Of a stretch of 64,000 bases of DNA, positions 26,145 through 35,901 are shown piece by piece. Source of the DNA: Metapseudomonas sp043392685 (lineage in GTDB: Bacteria; Pseudomonadota; Gammaproteobacteria; Pseudomonadales; Pseudomonadaceae); NCBI GenBank assembly GCA_043392685.1, contig JBHZGM010000017.1; one strand, 5' to 3'. Made by a program: the position numbers and the translations under genes. Below the pieces are notes generated by a model, which was not told the DNA's origin, did no database searches, and saw only the letters and a list, made by a program, of their open reading frames with translations. Within the stretch, counting starts at the first letter, position 1; every line of letters starts with the position of its first letter.

Positions 26145-26399
26145 TCAGTCGGCCTGGCCACGGCTCTCGCCGTAGCGCCACTTCTCCATGTCTGCGTCGA
26201 TGGCATCGGCCATCTGCGCGTCCATGTGTTGAACCCGGTTCTGTTCGCAGAAGCTGGCAAAGGCCGCCCGCGGCAGGACGAGTTCGACGAAGAGATCCGG
26301 ATAGCCGATGGCGAAGTCGAACTCGACGAAGGTGGCCTCGGGCTCGCTGCGCACCCGGACGTAGCGCGGCAGTTGATCGAAGGACTGTGGCTGGCTCAT
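26145..26399 (-). CDS. dmpK: Phenol hydroxylase P0 component, assembly protein
   Basis: 84 residues, DmpK family. It is the first gene of the operon. DmpK is not needed for catalysis in vitro but is needed in vivo, probably for loading iron into the apo-oxygenase. The start is the ATG at 26399, with GGAG nine bases upstream; it lies about 25 bases after the predicted transcription start of the sigma54 promoter. The core RYVRVRSEPEATFVEFDFAI and the PDLFVELVLP strands are typical of the family. Confidence 0.95.
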   Translation of the reverse strand: MSQPQSFDQLPRYVRVRSEPEATFVEFDFAIGYPDLFVELVLPRAAFASFCEQNRVQHMDAQMADAIDADMEKWRYGESRGQAD

Positions 26400-26433
26400 G
26401 CAAGGCAACTCCATGGGCGGGTTGCCTGAGTCA

Positions 26434-26450
26434 GAGCAACGGCTGTGCCA
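26434..26450 (-). promoter_or_regulatory. Sigma54 promoter (-24/-12) of the phenol hydroxylase operon
   Basis: On the minus strand the site reads TGGCACAGCCGTTGCTC, with GG and GC separated by exactly 10 bases, the RpoN requirement. It is very close to the Po promoter motif known for dmp (TGGCAC...TTGC). Predicted transcription starts around 26424, some 25 bases before the dmpK ATG. It lies in the dmpR-dmpK intergenic region 26400-26782. Confidence 0.88.
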
Positions 26451-26561
26451 GGGCCTTGAAAACGCCGCCACAAGCAACTCAAACCATTGTTTTTATTGGA
26501 CTTTAAAACTCATCAACGCGCAGAAGGCACAGCCCGAACAGGCCCGCCCGGACGGCGGCCA

Positions 26562-26608
26562 TTCACCATTTGCTCAATTGCCCCGGAGCGCCTTGAGCAA
26601 ATCGCCAA
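26562..26608 (-). promoter_or_regulatory. Two DmpR-type upstream activating sequences
   Basis: Two sites resembling the XylR/DmpR consensus TTGANCAATTGCTCAA: 26562-26577 with a perfect right half (TTGCTCAA) and 26593-26608 with a perfect left half (TTGAGCAA). Their centres are 31 bases apart, about three helical turns, so activator dimers would face the same side. They sit about 140-185 bases upstream of the predicted start of dmpK transcription, the usual range for this activator. Confidence 0.75.
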
Positions 26609-26782
26609 TCGGCCCTCCCCGGCACAAGGCCGATTGACATTTGAGTGGCTTTCAGGCCGCTTAGAAAAAAGAACGCGGCCCTTCCTTGCGTCCACCGGCC
26701 GCCCGGTCGAACCCTTGCAACCGCCCGCCCGAGCGGTGGTTCGCCGACCTCCCCGTACAAGAACAATCTGGGGTGCAGCACG

Positions 26783-28486
<1,704 letters not shown>

Positions 28487-28575
28487 TGCGTCCGCCCGGG
28501 CTTTTCCATGGCAAAGCCCGGGGCATCCACTAGAGTTCCAGCAGCACTTCCGCTTTTCCGCCCAAGGAGGGCTCC

Positions 28576-29010
28576 ATGCGTCTGATCTGTGCCGCCGTTT
28601 CTCTGCTCCTTCTCGCGGGTTGTTCGTCCTACCGCACGGAACCGGGCCAGATCACCCAGGTCCCCGCCGATCGCCTGCTGGCGTTCCAGGAGCCGGTAGC
28701 GGGCGGTGGACAGATCGTGGTGAACCGCGACATGGGGGGGCTGGGCAGTGGCTGCTACATCGCCGTGCATGTGGACCGCCAGCTGGCGGCACGCATCGGC
28801 ATAGGCGAAGTCGCCAGCTTCCAGGTTCCGCCGGGCGAGCGCATCGTCGGCATCGGCATCGACGAAAGCGACGACACCCTCTGCTCCAAGGGCCGCCTGC
28901 GTCGCGAGAAGGCCGCCCACGTGGAGTCGGGTCAGAGCGAACACTTCCGCATCGTCAGCGACAACCGCGAAGGCTTTGCCTTGCTGGCGGACGAACCCCA
29001 GGCCAAGTAG
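28576..29010 (+). CDS. Predicted lipoprotein of unknown function
   Basis: 144 residues. The N-terminus is a lipoprotein signal (LLLLAGC lipobox with C16, followed by SSYRTEPG). Two further cysteines (GSGCYIAVHV and TLCSKGR) may form a disulfide. The mature protein has beta-rich stretches such as GEVASFQVPPGERIVGIGI, as in small envelope lipoproteins, but I recognise no named family. The ATG at 28576 is preceded by AAGGAGG. No obvious operon link with dmpR upstream. Confidence 0.82.
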   Translation: MRLICAAVSLLLLAGCSSYRTEPGQITQVPADRLLAFQEPVAGGGQIVVNRDMGGLGSGCYIAVHVDRQLAARIGIGEVASFQVPPGERIVGIGIDESDDTLCSKGRLRREKAAHVESGQSEHFRIVSDNREGFALLADEPQAK

Positions 29011-29031
29011 GCCCTTTCCTCGGCCACACAT

Positions 29032-29072
29032 AAAAAGACCGGAAGCAGGACTGCTGAATCCGCTTCCGGTCT
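29032..29072 (-). terminator. Minus-strand Rho-independent terminator
   Basis: An 11-bp perfect stem (AGACCGGAAGC/GCTTCCGGTCT) followed on the minus strand by five T (AAAAA at 29032-29036 on plus). The plus strand has no T-run after the stem. No minus-strand gene precedes it, so it would end a minus-strand RNA. Confidence 0.75.
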
Positions 29073-29330
29073 GACGCTAACGTGTGGAACCTTGCCTGTT
29101 CGCCTTCCGCCATTACTGCCCCGGAAAGGCTTGTGGAATGGGCTTCCGTGCGGCTACTGCCCCCGCCCCATACGAGTTGTTGTCAGCATAGTGCCCGCGC
29201 GATTTCGCGCGTCCCCACTCATCAGCGATTCGGCTCACTGGTCGGCGGGCAGTCCTGCCGGCTACCGTTCGCCCCGTCTTTGCCACCGCTCACCCCCGGG
29301 GGTAACCTGCCGGCTTTTGCGCATCCGAAC
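29032..29330 (-). ncRNA. Candidate small RNA on the minus strand between lipoprotein and TSUP genes
   Basis: The 320-base gap 29011-29330 has no convincing protein. Read on the minus strand it is rich in local hairpins, for example GCGCGAAATCGCGC near 29198-29211 and GGCAGGACTGCC near 29249-29260, and ends in the well-formed terminator at 29032-29072. This is the architecture of a bacterial regulatory RNA. I could not match it to a named RNA, and the 5' end is not defined: the right boundary given is only the start of the neighbouring gene. Confidence 0.4.
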
Positions 29331-30089
29331 ATGAGCCTTCACGATTTCTTCCTGCTGCTGGCGGCCGGCTTCGCCGCCGGGGGCATGAACGCCCTTGCCG
29401 GCGGTGGCACCTTCTTCTCCTTCCCGGCCCTGCTCGCGGCCGGACTGCCGCCGGTGACCGCCAACGCCACCAATGCCGTGGCCCTCTGGCCCGCCAGCCT
29501 GGCTGCCAGCTGGGCGGCGCGGGAGCAGCTGCGTCCGCTGGGGCGTTACGTGGTGCCGTTGGTGTTGCTGTCCCTGCTGGGCGGCCTGGGCGGTGGCCTG
29601 CTGTTACTCGCCGGCGGCGACGAAACCTTCCGCCGGCTGATCCCCTGGCTGTTGCTGGCCGCCACCCTGCTGTTCACCGCCAGCCCCTGGCTGAGCAGGC
29701 TGATCAATCGCCAGCACGGGGCCGGCAACCTGCCGCCCCACGGCATCGGCAGCAGCCTGAGCCACACGCTGGTGGCCATCTACGGCGGCTACTTCGGCGC
29801 CGGCATGGGCATCCTGCAACTGGCGGCGTTCTCCATCGAAGGCCATCCGCTGCTGCGCGCCAACGCTCTGAAAAACCTGCTGTCGAGCACCATCTACAGC
29901 GTGGCGGTGGTGACCTTCGTGGCGGCGGGCCGGGTGAGCTGGAGCGAGCTGGCGGTGCTGCTGGGCGCGGCCAGCTGCGGCGGCTACTGCGGCGGTGCGC
30001 TGGCGCGGAAACTGCCGACCCGGTGGCTACGCTGGCTGGTGATTGCGGTGGGAGCGGGGATGACGGCGTACTACTTCGCCATCACCTGA
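29331..30089 (+). CDS. TSUP family (TauE/SafE) membrane transporter
   Basis: 252 residues with seven or eight hydrophobic segments and two internally related halves. The N-terminal motif GGMNALAGGGTFFSFPALLAAG and the C-terminal-half motif AIYGGYFGAGMGILQLAAF are the paired TSUP signatures. Members export sulfite, sulfonates or other anions across the inner membrane; the substrate here is unknown. It begins directly at an ATG with no strong ribosome site visible. A 42-bp perfect palindrome lies between its stop and xseB. Confidence 0.9.
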   Translation: MSLHDFFLLLAAGFAAGGMNALAGGGTFFSFPALLAAGLPPVTANATNAVALWPASLAASWAAREQLRPLGRYVVPLVLLSLLGGLGGGLLLLAGGDETFRRLIPWLLLAATLLFTASPWLSRLINRQHGAGNLPPHGIGSSLSHTLVAIYGGYFGAGMGILQLAAFSIEGHPLLRANALKNLLSSTIYSVAVVTFVAAGRVSWSELAVLLGAASCGGYCGGALARKLPTRWLRWLVIAVGAGMTAYYFAIT

Positions 30090-30116
30090 GCCCGATTCCC
30101 GTGTGGAAATCCTGAT

Positions 30117-30158
30117 TTGTGGGGGCGAATTCATTCGCGAATGAATTCGCCCCCACAA
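30117..30158. repeat. 42-bp perfect palindrome, REP-type element
   Basis: TTGTGGGGGCGAATTCATTC... and its exact complement, 21 bases per arm with no loop. The GAATTCATTCGC core recurs at 371-395, 46219-46250, 58366-58403 and 62841-62884, always between genes, so it is a dispersed repeat family. It may also act as a terminator or RNA-stabilising hairpin after the TSUP gene. Confidence 0.85.
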
Positions 30159-30257
30159 TTGAATCCTGCCACCCCGCAACCATCCGCCCCCTTCATTTGC
30201 CCGCAAGGTGCGGCTCTGCTAGTGTCGCGCCCGATTCGACCGCCGCGAGACAGCATC

Positions 30258-30500
30258 ATGGCCCGCAAGAAAGCCACCCCCGATTTCGAACAGTCCCTCG
30301 CCGACCTGCAGGCCCTGGTGGAACGCCTGGAAAGCGGCGAGCTGTCGCTGGAGGACTCCCTCAGCGCCTTCGAACAGGGCATTCGCCTGACCCGCGAGTG
30401 CCAGGCCTCGCTGACCCAGGCGGAGCAGAAGGTGCAGATCCTGCTGGAACGCGACGGCCAGCTGGAAGAAGCGCCCTTCGACGCGGACGAACAAGCATGA
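30258..30500 (+). CDS. xseB: Exodeoxyribonuclease VII small subunit
   Basis: 80 residues, the XseB length, a helical protein: FEQSLADLQALVERLESGEL and SLEDSLSAFEQGI are the standard stretches. With XseA (not in this window) it forms exonuclease VII, which degrades single-stranded DNA from both ends. Its TGA overlaps the ispA ATG (ATGA), the conserved xseB-ispA arrangement. Confidence 0.96.
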   Translation: MARKKATPDFEQSLADLQALVERLESGELSLEDSLSAFEQGIRLTRECQASLTQAEQKVQILLERDGQLEEAPFDADEQA

Positions 30501-31384
30501 TCGCCAGCTACCAGGCCCGCTGCCAGGAACGGGTGGACGCCGCCCTCGCCGAACTTTTCATCCCCCCGCTCGCCCCGCTGGAACGTCTCTACCAGGCCAT
30601 GCGCTACAGCGTGGTGAACGGCGGCAAGCGCGTGCGCCCGCTGCTGGTCTACGCCGCCTGCGAAGCGCTCGGCGGCGATGCGGCCTGCGCCGACGGCGCG
30701 GCCTGCGCGGTGGAACTGATCCACGCCTATTCCCTGGTCCACGACGACCTGCCGGCCATGGACGACGACGACCTGCGCCGTGGCCAGCCCACCACCCATA
30801 TCGCCTTCGATGAAGCGACCGCCATCCTCGCCGGCGACGGCCTGCAGGCGCTGGCCTTCGAAGTGCTCGCCGACCCCATGCGCAACCCGCACGACGCCGA
30901 AACCCGCCTGGCGATGATCGCCAGCCTCGGTCACGCCGCCGGCCCCGCCGGCATGGTGGGCGGTCAGGCCATCGACCTCGGTTCGGTTGGCCTGAAACTC
31001 GACCAGGCGGCCCTGGAGGCCATGCACCGGCACAAGACCGGCGCGCTGATCGAAGCCAGCGTGCGCCTCGGCGCCCTGGCCAGCGGCCAGGCCGACCCGG
31101 CCTCCCTGGCGGCGCTGCGCATCTACGCGCGGGCCATCGGCCTGGCCTTCCAGGTGCAGGACGACATCCTCGACGTGGAGAGCGACACCGCCACCCTGGG
31201 CAAGACCCAGGGCAAGGACCAGGCCCACGACAAGCCCACCTATCCCGCCCTGCTGGGCCTGGATAACGCCAAGGCCTATGCGCTGGAACTGCGCGACCAG
31301 GCCCTGCGCGCCACCGCCAACCTGGGCGACGCCGCCGAGCCGCTGCGCACCCTGGCCCGCTACATCGTCGAACGGCGCAGCTGA
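30497..31384 (+). CDS. ispA: Farnesyl diphosphate synthase
   Basis: 295 residues of the prenyl synthase family. The first aspartate-rich motif is DDLPAMDDDDLRRG and the second is QVQDDILDVESD, both needed to bind diphosphate through magnesium. It condenses IPP with DMAPP and GPP to FPP for quinones, undecaprenyl phosphate and other isoprenoids. The 4-base overlap with xseB indicates coupling. In other Pseudomonas dxs follows at once; here about 12.9 kb of catabolic genes intervene. Confidence 0.97.
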   Translation: MIASYQARCQERVDAALAELFIPPLAPLERLYQAMRYSVVNGGKRVRPLLVYAACEALGGDAACADGAACAVELIHAYSLVHDDLPAMDDDDLRRGQPTTHIAFDEATAILAGDGLQALAFEVLADPMRNPHDAETRLAMIASLGHAAGPAGMVGGQAIDLGSVGLKLDQAALEAMHRHKTGALIEASVRLGALASGQADPASLAALRIYARAIGLAFQVQDDILDVESDTATLGKTQGKDQAHDKPTYPALLGLDNAKAYALELRDQALRATANLGDAAEPLRTLARYIVERRS

Positions 31385-31499
31385 CCGCCCCTCCGGCCTG
31401 TGCCGATTTCGTCACGGGCCGGGATGAAATCCCTCAAGCCGCCAAGGCTCCCGCAGCGCCACCCTTGCCAGGAAATATCCACAGCAAGGGCAGGCATCC

Positions 31500-32435
31500 A
31501 TGAAGAGCATCCGCGTTATCGATTCGCACACCGGCGGCGAACCTACCCGCCTGGTGATCGACGGTTTTCCTGACCTTGGCCAGGGCAGCATGGCTGAACG
31601 CCGACGCGTTCTCGCCGAGCGATTCGATGCCTGGCGCGCCGCTGCCGTGCTCGAACCCCGTGGCAGCGACGTGCTGGTGGGGGCTCTGCTCTGCGAACCG
31701 CAGGACCCGCGCGCCTGTGCCGGAGTGATCTTTTTCAACAACACCGGTTACCTCGGCATGTGCGGCCACGGGACCATCGGCCTGGTGGCGTCGCTGGCCC
31801 ACCTTGGGCACATCCAGCCCGGTGTCCATCGCATCGAAACGCCGGTCGGCACGGTGGAAGCGACGCTGCATGAAGACCGCTCGGTCAGCGTGCGCAATGT
31901 GCCGGCCTACCGTTACCGCAAGGACGTCCAGCTGGAGGTGCCGGGTATTGGCCGGGTGGTCGGCGACATCGCCTGGGGCGGCAACTGGTTCTTCCTGATC
32001 GCCGACCACGGCCAGCGGGTGGCCGGCGACAACCTCGACGTCCTCACCGCCTATACCTGCGCCGTGAAGCAGGCCCTGGAGGACCAGGGCATTCGCGGCG
32101 AGGACGGCGGGGAAATCGACCATATCGAGCTGTTCGCCGAAGACGCCGATGCCGACAGCCGGAACTTCGTGCTCTGCCCGGGCAAGGCCTACGACCGCTC
32201 ACCCTGCGGCACCGGCACCAGCGCCAAGCTGGCGTGCCTGGCAGCCGACGGCAAGCTGGCGGCAGGCGAACCCTGGCGCCAGGCGAGCGTCATCGGCAGC
32301 CAGTTCGAAGGCCGCTTCGAGTGGCTGGACGGCGGCCGCATCGTGCCGACCATTCGCGGCCGTGCCCACCTGAGCGCCGAAGCCACCCTGCTGCTGGAAG
32401 CGGACGATCCGTTCGCCTGGGGCATCCGCCTGTGA
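31500..32435 (+). CDS. lhpA: 4-hydroxyproline 2-epimerase
   Basis: 311 residues of the proline racemase superfamily. Both catalytic cysteines are present: C88 in MCGHGT and C236 in SPCGTGTSAKLA, as in 4-hydroxyproline epimerases. It interconverts trans-4-hydroxy-L-proline and cis-4-hydroxy-D-proline, the first step of bacterial hydroxyproline use. The next gene starts within its stop (GTGA overlap), so they are coupled. The gene opens a cluster that also has the dehydrogenase, transporter, regulator, deaminase and reductase. Confidence 0.94.
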   Translation: MKSIRVIDSHTGGEPTRLVIDGFPDLGQGSMAERRRVLAERFDAWRAAAVLEPRGSDVLVGALLCEPQDPRACAGVIFFNNTGYLGMCGHGTIGLVASLAHLGHIQPGVHRIETPVGTVEATLHEDRSVSVRNVPAYRYRKDVQLEVPGIGRVVGDIAWGGNWFFLIADHGQRVAGDNLDVLTAYTCAVKQALEDQGIRGEDGGEIDHIELFAEDADADSRNFVLCPGKAYDRSPCGTGTSAKLACLAADGKLAAGEPWRQASVIGSQFEGRFEWLDGGRIVPTIRGRAHLSAEATLLLEADDPFAWGIRL

Positions 32436-33550
32436 CAGCGGACGTCATCGTCATAGGCGCCGGGATCGTTGGCAGCACCTGCGCCTTCGAACTGGCCCGG
32501 CGCGGCTTGAAGGTGCTGGTGCTGGACAGCGGCCAGGGGGGCGCCACCGCCGCCGGAATGGGGCACCTGGTGGTCATGGACGACAACCCGGCGGAACTGG
32601 CGCTGTGCAGCTACTCGCTGGAGCTCTGGCGCCAGTGGGCGGCGCGCCTCGACGACAGCTGCGCCTACCGCAACTGCGGCACCCTGTGGCTGGCGGCCAA
32701 TGACGCGGAGATGCACGAAGCGGAGCGCAAGGCCGCCACCCTGCGCGAGCAGGGCGTCGCCTGCCAGATGCTCGACGCGAACCGCCTCCAGGCCCTGGAG
32801 CCCATGCTGTCTCGGGGCCTCAAGGGCGGCCTGCGGGTCACTGGCGACGGCATTCTCTACGCACCGAACGCCGCGCAGTGGCTGCTCGGCCAAGGGGGCA
32901 ACGGCATCACCTACGAGCGTGCCCGGGTCAGCACCCTGCGGGGTTCCCGCGTGCGCCTGGACGATGGCCGTCAGCTCGATGCCGGTGCCGTGATCCTGGC
33001 CAACGGCATTCAGGCGCCGGCGTTGTGCCCGGGCCTGCCGATCACGCCGAAGAAAGGCCATCTGCTGATCACCGACCGCTACCCCGGCCAGCTCCATCAC
33101 CAGCTGGTGGAACTGGGCTACGCCAGCAGCGCCCACGCCAACAGCGGCACCTCCGTGGCCTTCAACGCACAGCCCCGACCTACCGGCCAGATCCTGCTGG
33201 GCTCGTCGCGCCAGTTCGACACGCTTGATCCCCGCATCGACGGCCCCGTTCTCGGCCGCATGCTGGCCCGGGCGCTGGAGTACCTGCCGGGCCTCGGCGA
33301 TCTCAACGCCATTCGCTGCTGGACCGGCTTCCGCGCCGCCACCCCGGACGGTCTCCCCATCATCGGCCAGCACCCCGAACAAGCTGGCCTCTGGCTCGCG
33401 GTCGGACATGAGGGGCTGGGCGTGACCACCGCCCCCGCCACCGCGCAGCTGCTGGCGGCCGGGGTGCTCGGCGAACATTCCCCGATTTCCAGCGCGGCCT
33501 ACAGCCTGGAGCGTTTTTCCCCCGCACTCGCGGCAGGAGCAGAAGGATGA
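32432..33550 (+). CDS. lhpB: D-hydroxyproline dehydrogenase beta subunit (FAD oxidoreductase, DAO family)
   Basis: 372 residues with an N-terminal dinucleotide-binding motif VIVIGAGIVGSTCAFELARRG split by the GxGxxG pattern and a C-terminal TGFRAATPDGLPIIG segment of D-amino-acid oxidases. It oxidises cis-4-hydroxy-D-proline to 1-pyrroline-4-hydroxy-2-carboxylate. It starts with GTG at 32432, overlapping the epimerase stop, and its own stop overlaps the ATG of the ferredoxin subunit. The product works as a heteromer with the next two genes. Confidence 0.9.
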   Translation: MTADVIVIGAGIVGSTCAFELARRGLKVLVLDSGQGGATAAGMGHLVVMDDNPAELALCSYSLELWRQWAARLDDSCAYRNCGTLWLAANDAEMHEAERKAATLREQGVACQMLDANRLQALEPMLSRGLKGGLRVTGDGILYAPNAAQWLLGQGGNGITYERARVSTLRGSRVRLDDGRQLDAGAVILANGIQAPALCPGLPITPKKGHLLITDRYPGQLHHQLVELGYASSAHANSGTSVAFNAQPRPTGQILLGSSRQFDTLDPRIDGPVLGRMLARALEYLPGLGDLNAIRCWTGFRAATPDGLPIIGQHPEQAGLWLAVGHEGLGVTTAPATAQLLAAGVLGEHSPISSAAYSLERFSPALAAGAEG

Positions 33551-33783
33551 TCGAACTCAACCTGGACGGCCGCAGCGTGACCGTTGCGGCGGGCACCACC
33601 GTGGCCGCCGCGCTCGCCCACGGCGGCGACGGCAGCAGCCGCACCTCGGTCAGCGGCCAGCGCCGCACGCCCTTCTGCGGCATGGGCATCTGCCAGGAAT
33701 GCCGGGTGAACATCGACGGCCGGCGCCGCCTGGCCTGCCAGACTCTGTGCCAGGCCGGCATGCAGGTGGAGACGCAAGCATGA
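33547..33783 (+). CDS. lhpE: D-hydroxyproline dehydrogenase gamma subunit, small [2Fe-2S] protein
   Basis: 78 residues. A 2Fe-2S ferredoxin-type fold with the stretch TPFCGMGICQECRVNIDGRRR and a later cysteine in LACQTLC. It serves as the electron-transfer subunit of the dehydrogenase. It is embedded by 4-base overlaps between the beta and alpha subunits (ATGA at both ends). The exact lhp letter is assigned by analogy with P. aeruginosa. Confidence 0.87.
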   Translation: MIELNLDGRSVTVAAGTTVAAALAHGGDGSSRTSVSGQRRTPFCGMGICQECRVNIDGRRRLACQTLCQAGMQVETQA

Positions 33784-35024
33784 AGGTCGACCTGCTGATC
33801 ATCGGTGCCGGTCCCGCCGGCATGGCTGCGGCCCAGGCTGCTGCCCCGAGTGGCGCGCGCATCGCCGTGATCGACGACAACCCGGCCCCCGGCGGCCAGA
33901 TATGGCGGGACGGACCGCAGGCGCCTCTGCCGGAAAAGGCGCGGACGCTGCGCCAGTCCCTGGCGGACGCCGGCAACGTCCAGGTGTTCAGCGGCACCCG
34001 CGTGGTCGCCCTTGCCGGTGCCAGGCGGCTGCTGCTGGAAGACGCCGAACGCGGATGGGCGCTGGCCTACGACAGACTCATCCTCTGCACCGGCGCCCGC
34101 GAGTTGTTGCTGCCGTTCCCGGGCTGGACGCTCCCCGGCGTCACCGGTGCCGGTGGCCTGCAGGCGCTGATCAAGGGCGGCCTGCCGGTGGCCGGGGAAC
34201 GGCTCGTCATCGCCGGCAGCGGCCCGCTGTTGCTGGCCAGCGCGGCAACCGCGCGCAGCGCCGGCGCCAGGGTCCTGCGCATTGCCGAGCAGGCGTCGCC
34301 CAAGGCCCTGGCCGGGTTTGCCGCCCGCCTGCCGCGCTGGCCGGGCAAGGTCGTGCAAGCGCTGGGGCTGCTGGATGCCAGCTATCGCCCCTCCTGCCAT
34401 GTGCTCGCCGCCCTGGGGCGCGAACGCCTTGAAGCCGTGCGCCTGCAGCAGGGCAACAGGGTGGTGGAAATTCCCTGTGATCGCCTGGCCTGCGGCTTCG
34501 GCCTGATCCCCAATACCCAGCTCGGCGAGCTGCTGGAATGCCACGTGGAGCAAGGGGCCATCGCCGTGGACGATTGGCAGGCCTGCAGCCTGGAGGACCA
34601 TTTCGCCGCTGGCGAATGCACGGGCTTCGGCGGCAGCGAGCTGGCCCTGGTGGAAGGCGCCATTGCCGGCCATACAGCGGTGGGAAGACACGACCTGGCC
34701 CGCGCGCTCTGGCCGCAACGGCGCCACTGGCAGGGCTTTGCCGAGGCGCTGGCACGCGGCTTTGCGCTCGATCCGAAACTCAAGGCCCTGGCGCAACCCG
34801 ACACCCTGGTCTGTCGCTGCGAGGACGTAGCCTTCGCCGAGCTGTCCTGCCGCCGCGACTGGACCGAAGCCAAGCTGCACAGCCGTTGCGGCATGGGCGC
34901 CTGCCAGGGGCACGTGTGTGGCGCTGCCGGCCAGTTCCTGTTCGGCTGGACGCCACCGGCGCCGCGCCCGCCGCTCTCACCGGCGCGAATCGAAACACTG
35001 GCACGTCTGGAACCGGAAAACTGA
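33780..35024 (+). CDS. lhpF: D-hydroxyproline dehydrogenase alpha subunit (FAD/NAD(P) protein with BFD-type [2Fe-2S] domain)
   Basis: 414 residues. The N-terminal Rossmann motif is LLIIGAGPAGMAAAQAA, followed by a second nucleotide-binding motif RLVIAGSGPLLLASAATA, as in pyridine-nucleotide-disulfide oxidoreductases. The C-terminal region LVCRCEDVAFAEL ... RCGMGACQGHVCG is a bacterioferritin-associated-ferredoxin type [2Fe-2S] domain. This subunit layout matches the HcnB-like alpha chain of D-hydroxyproline dehydrogenase. It ends the first gene group; the regulator follows 130 bases later. Confidence 0.9.
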   Translation: MKVDLLIIGAGPAGMAAAQAAAPSGARIAVIDDNPAPGGQIWRDGPQAPLPEKARTLRQSLADAGNVQVFSGTRVVALAGARRLLLEDAERGWALAYDRLILCTGARELLLPFPGWTLPGVTGAGGLQALIKGGLPVAGERLVIAGSGPLLLASAATARSAGARVLRIAEQASPKALAGFAARLPRWPGKVVQALGLLDASYRPSCHVLAALGRERLEAVRLQQGNRVVEIPCDRLACGFGLIPNTQLGELLECHVEQGAIAVDDWQACSLEDHFAAGECTGFGGSELALVEGAIAGHTAVGRHDLARALWPQRRHWQGFAEALARGFALDPKLKALAQPDTLVCRCEDVAFAELSCRRDWTEAKLHSRCGMGACQGHVCGAAGQFLFGWTPPAPRPPLSPARIETLARLEPEN

Positions 35025-35154
35025 CTGGGTGGGTCACGCTTTATCGACCCACCATCGCAGCCGGAACCTACCCATGACGGCGGATGTGAACGGCGAAACC
35101 CACCCCACGGACTGACCTTGTAGGATGGCCACCTCGACCGAGGCACAGTGCACC

Positions 35155-35901
35155 ATGAAGCTCGAACACCTCCCCACCGCCCGCAGCCTGCCCACGCTGC
35201 TCGACAGCCTGGAGCAGATCGCCCCGCTGCTGGATGCCATGCCCGATGTGGTGTTCTTCATCAAGGACCCGCAGGCGCGCTATGTGCTGGTCAACCAGAC
35301 CCTGGCGCAGCGCTGCGGCCTGAAGAGCAAGGGCGCCCTGCTCGGGCGCACCGCCGAGGAGGTGTTCCCCACACGCTTCGGGCCGCATTACACCGCACAG
35401 GACCGCCGTGTGCTGGAAGGCGGCGAACCGCTCAGCGACCAGCTGGAACTGCACCTCTATCCCGGCCGGCAACCCGGCTGGTGCCTGACCCACAAGCTGG
35501 CCCTGCGCGACATGCAGCAGCAGGTGATCGGCATGGCCGGCATTTCCTACGACCTGCAGGCCCCGCACTCCAGCCACCCCGCCTATCAGCGACTGGCGGC
35601 GGTGGATGCCTACATCCGCGAGCATTACGCCGAGCCCATAAGCCTGGAGCAATTGACCGCCATCGCCGACCTCTCGGTCGCGCAGCTGGAGCGCCTGTGC
35701 AAGCGCATCTTCCAGCTAACCCCGCGGCAGATGATCCACAAGGCGCGCCTGGGCGCCGCCAGCCAGCTGCTCGCCGGCGACCTGCCCATCACCGAGGTCG
35801 CGCTCTGCTGCGGCTATACCGACCACAGCGCCTTCAGCCGCCAGTTCAGGGCCCTCACCGGCCTCTCCCCGAGCCAGTACCGCGACACCTGCCGCAACTG
35901 A
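35155..35901 (+). CDS. AraC family regulator with N-terminal PAS domain
   Basis: 248 residues. Residues about 15-135 look like a PAS sensor (AMPDVVFFIKDPQARYVLVN ... HYTAQDRRVLEGGEPL) and the C-terminal ~105 residues are an AraC double helix-turn-helix ending GYTDHSAFSRQFRALTGLSP. It lies between the dehydrogenase genes and the transporter genes, so it likely activates this hydroxyproline cluster, comparable in role to LhpR of P. aeruginosa. The start at 35155 (MKLEHLPTA) follows GAGG with wide spacing; an ATG at 35125 is possible. Confidence 0.87.
   Translation: MKLEHLPTARSLPTLLDSLEQIAPLLDAMPDVVFFIKDPQARYVLVNQTLAQRCGLKSKGALLGRTAEEVFPTRFGPHYTAQDRRVLEGGEPLSDQLELHLYPGRQPGWCLTHKLALRDMQQQVIGMAGISYDLQAPHSSHPAYQRLAAVDAYIREHYAEPISLEQLTAIADLSVAQLERLCKRIFQLTPRQMIHKARLGAASQLLAGDLPITEVALCCGYTDHSAFSRQFRALTGLSPSQYRDTCRN

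Noticed and set aside
26634..26666. Sigma70 promoter for dmpR with TTGACA at 26634-26639
   Set aside because: No acceptable -10 at the right spacing was found, so the promoter was not listed.
29101..29330. Cobalamin riboswitch on the plus strand
   Set aside because: A CTACTGCCCCCGC stretch and a CACTG resemble parts of a B12 element, but the order and other conserved blocks do not fit, and the downstream gene is a TSUP transporter.
29092..29334. 80-codon plus-strand ORF before the TSUP gene
   Set aside because: No ribosome site and no family-like sequence; the region looks more like an RNA gene on the other strand.
35025..35110. Inverted GGTGGGT/ACCCACC motifs between lhpF and the AraC gene
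   Set aside because: Short and imperfect compared with the other repeats, and typical of Pseudomonas intergenic DNA; too weak to list.
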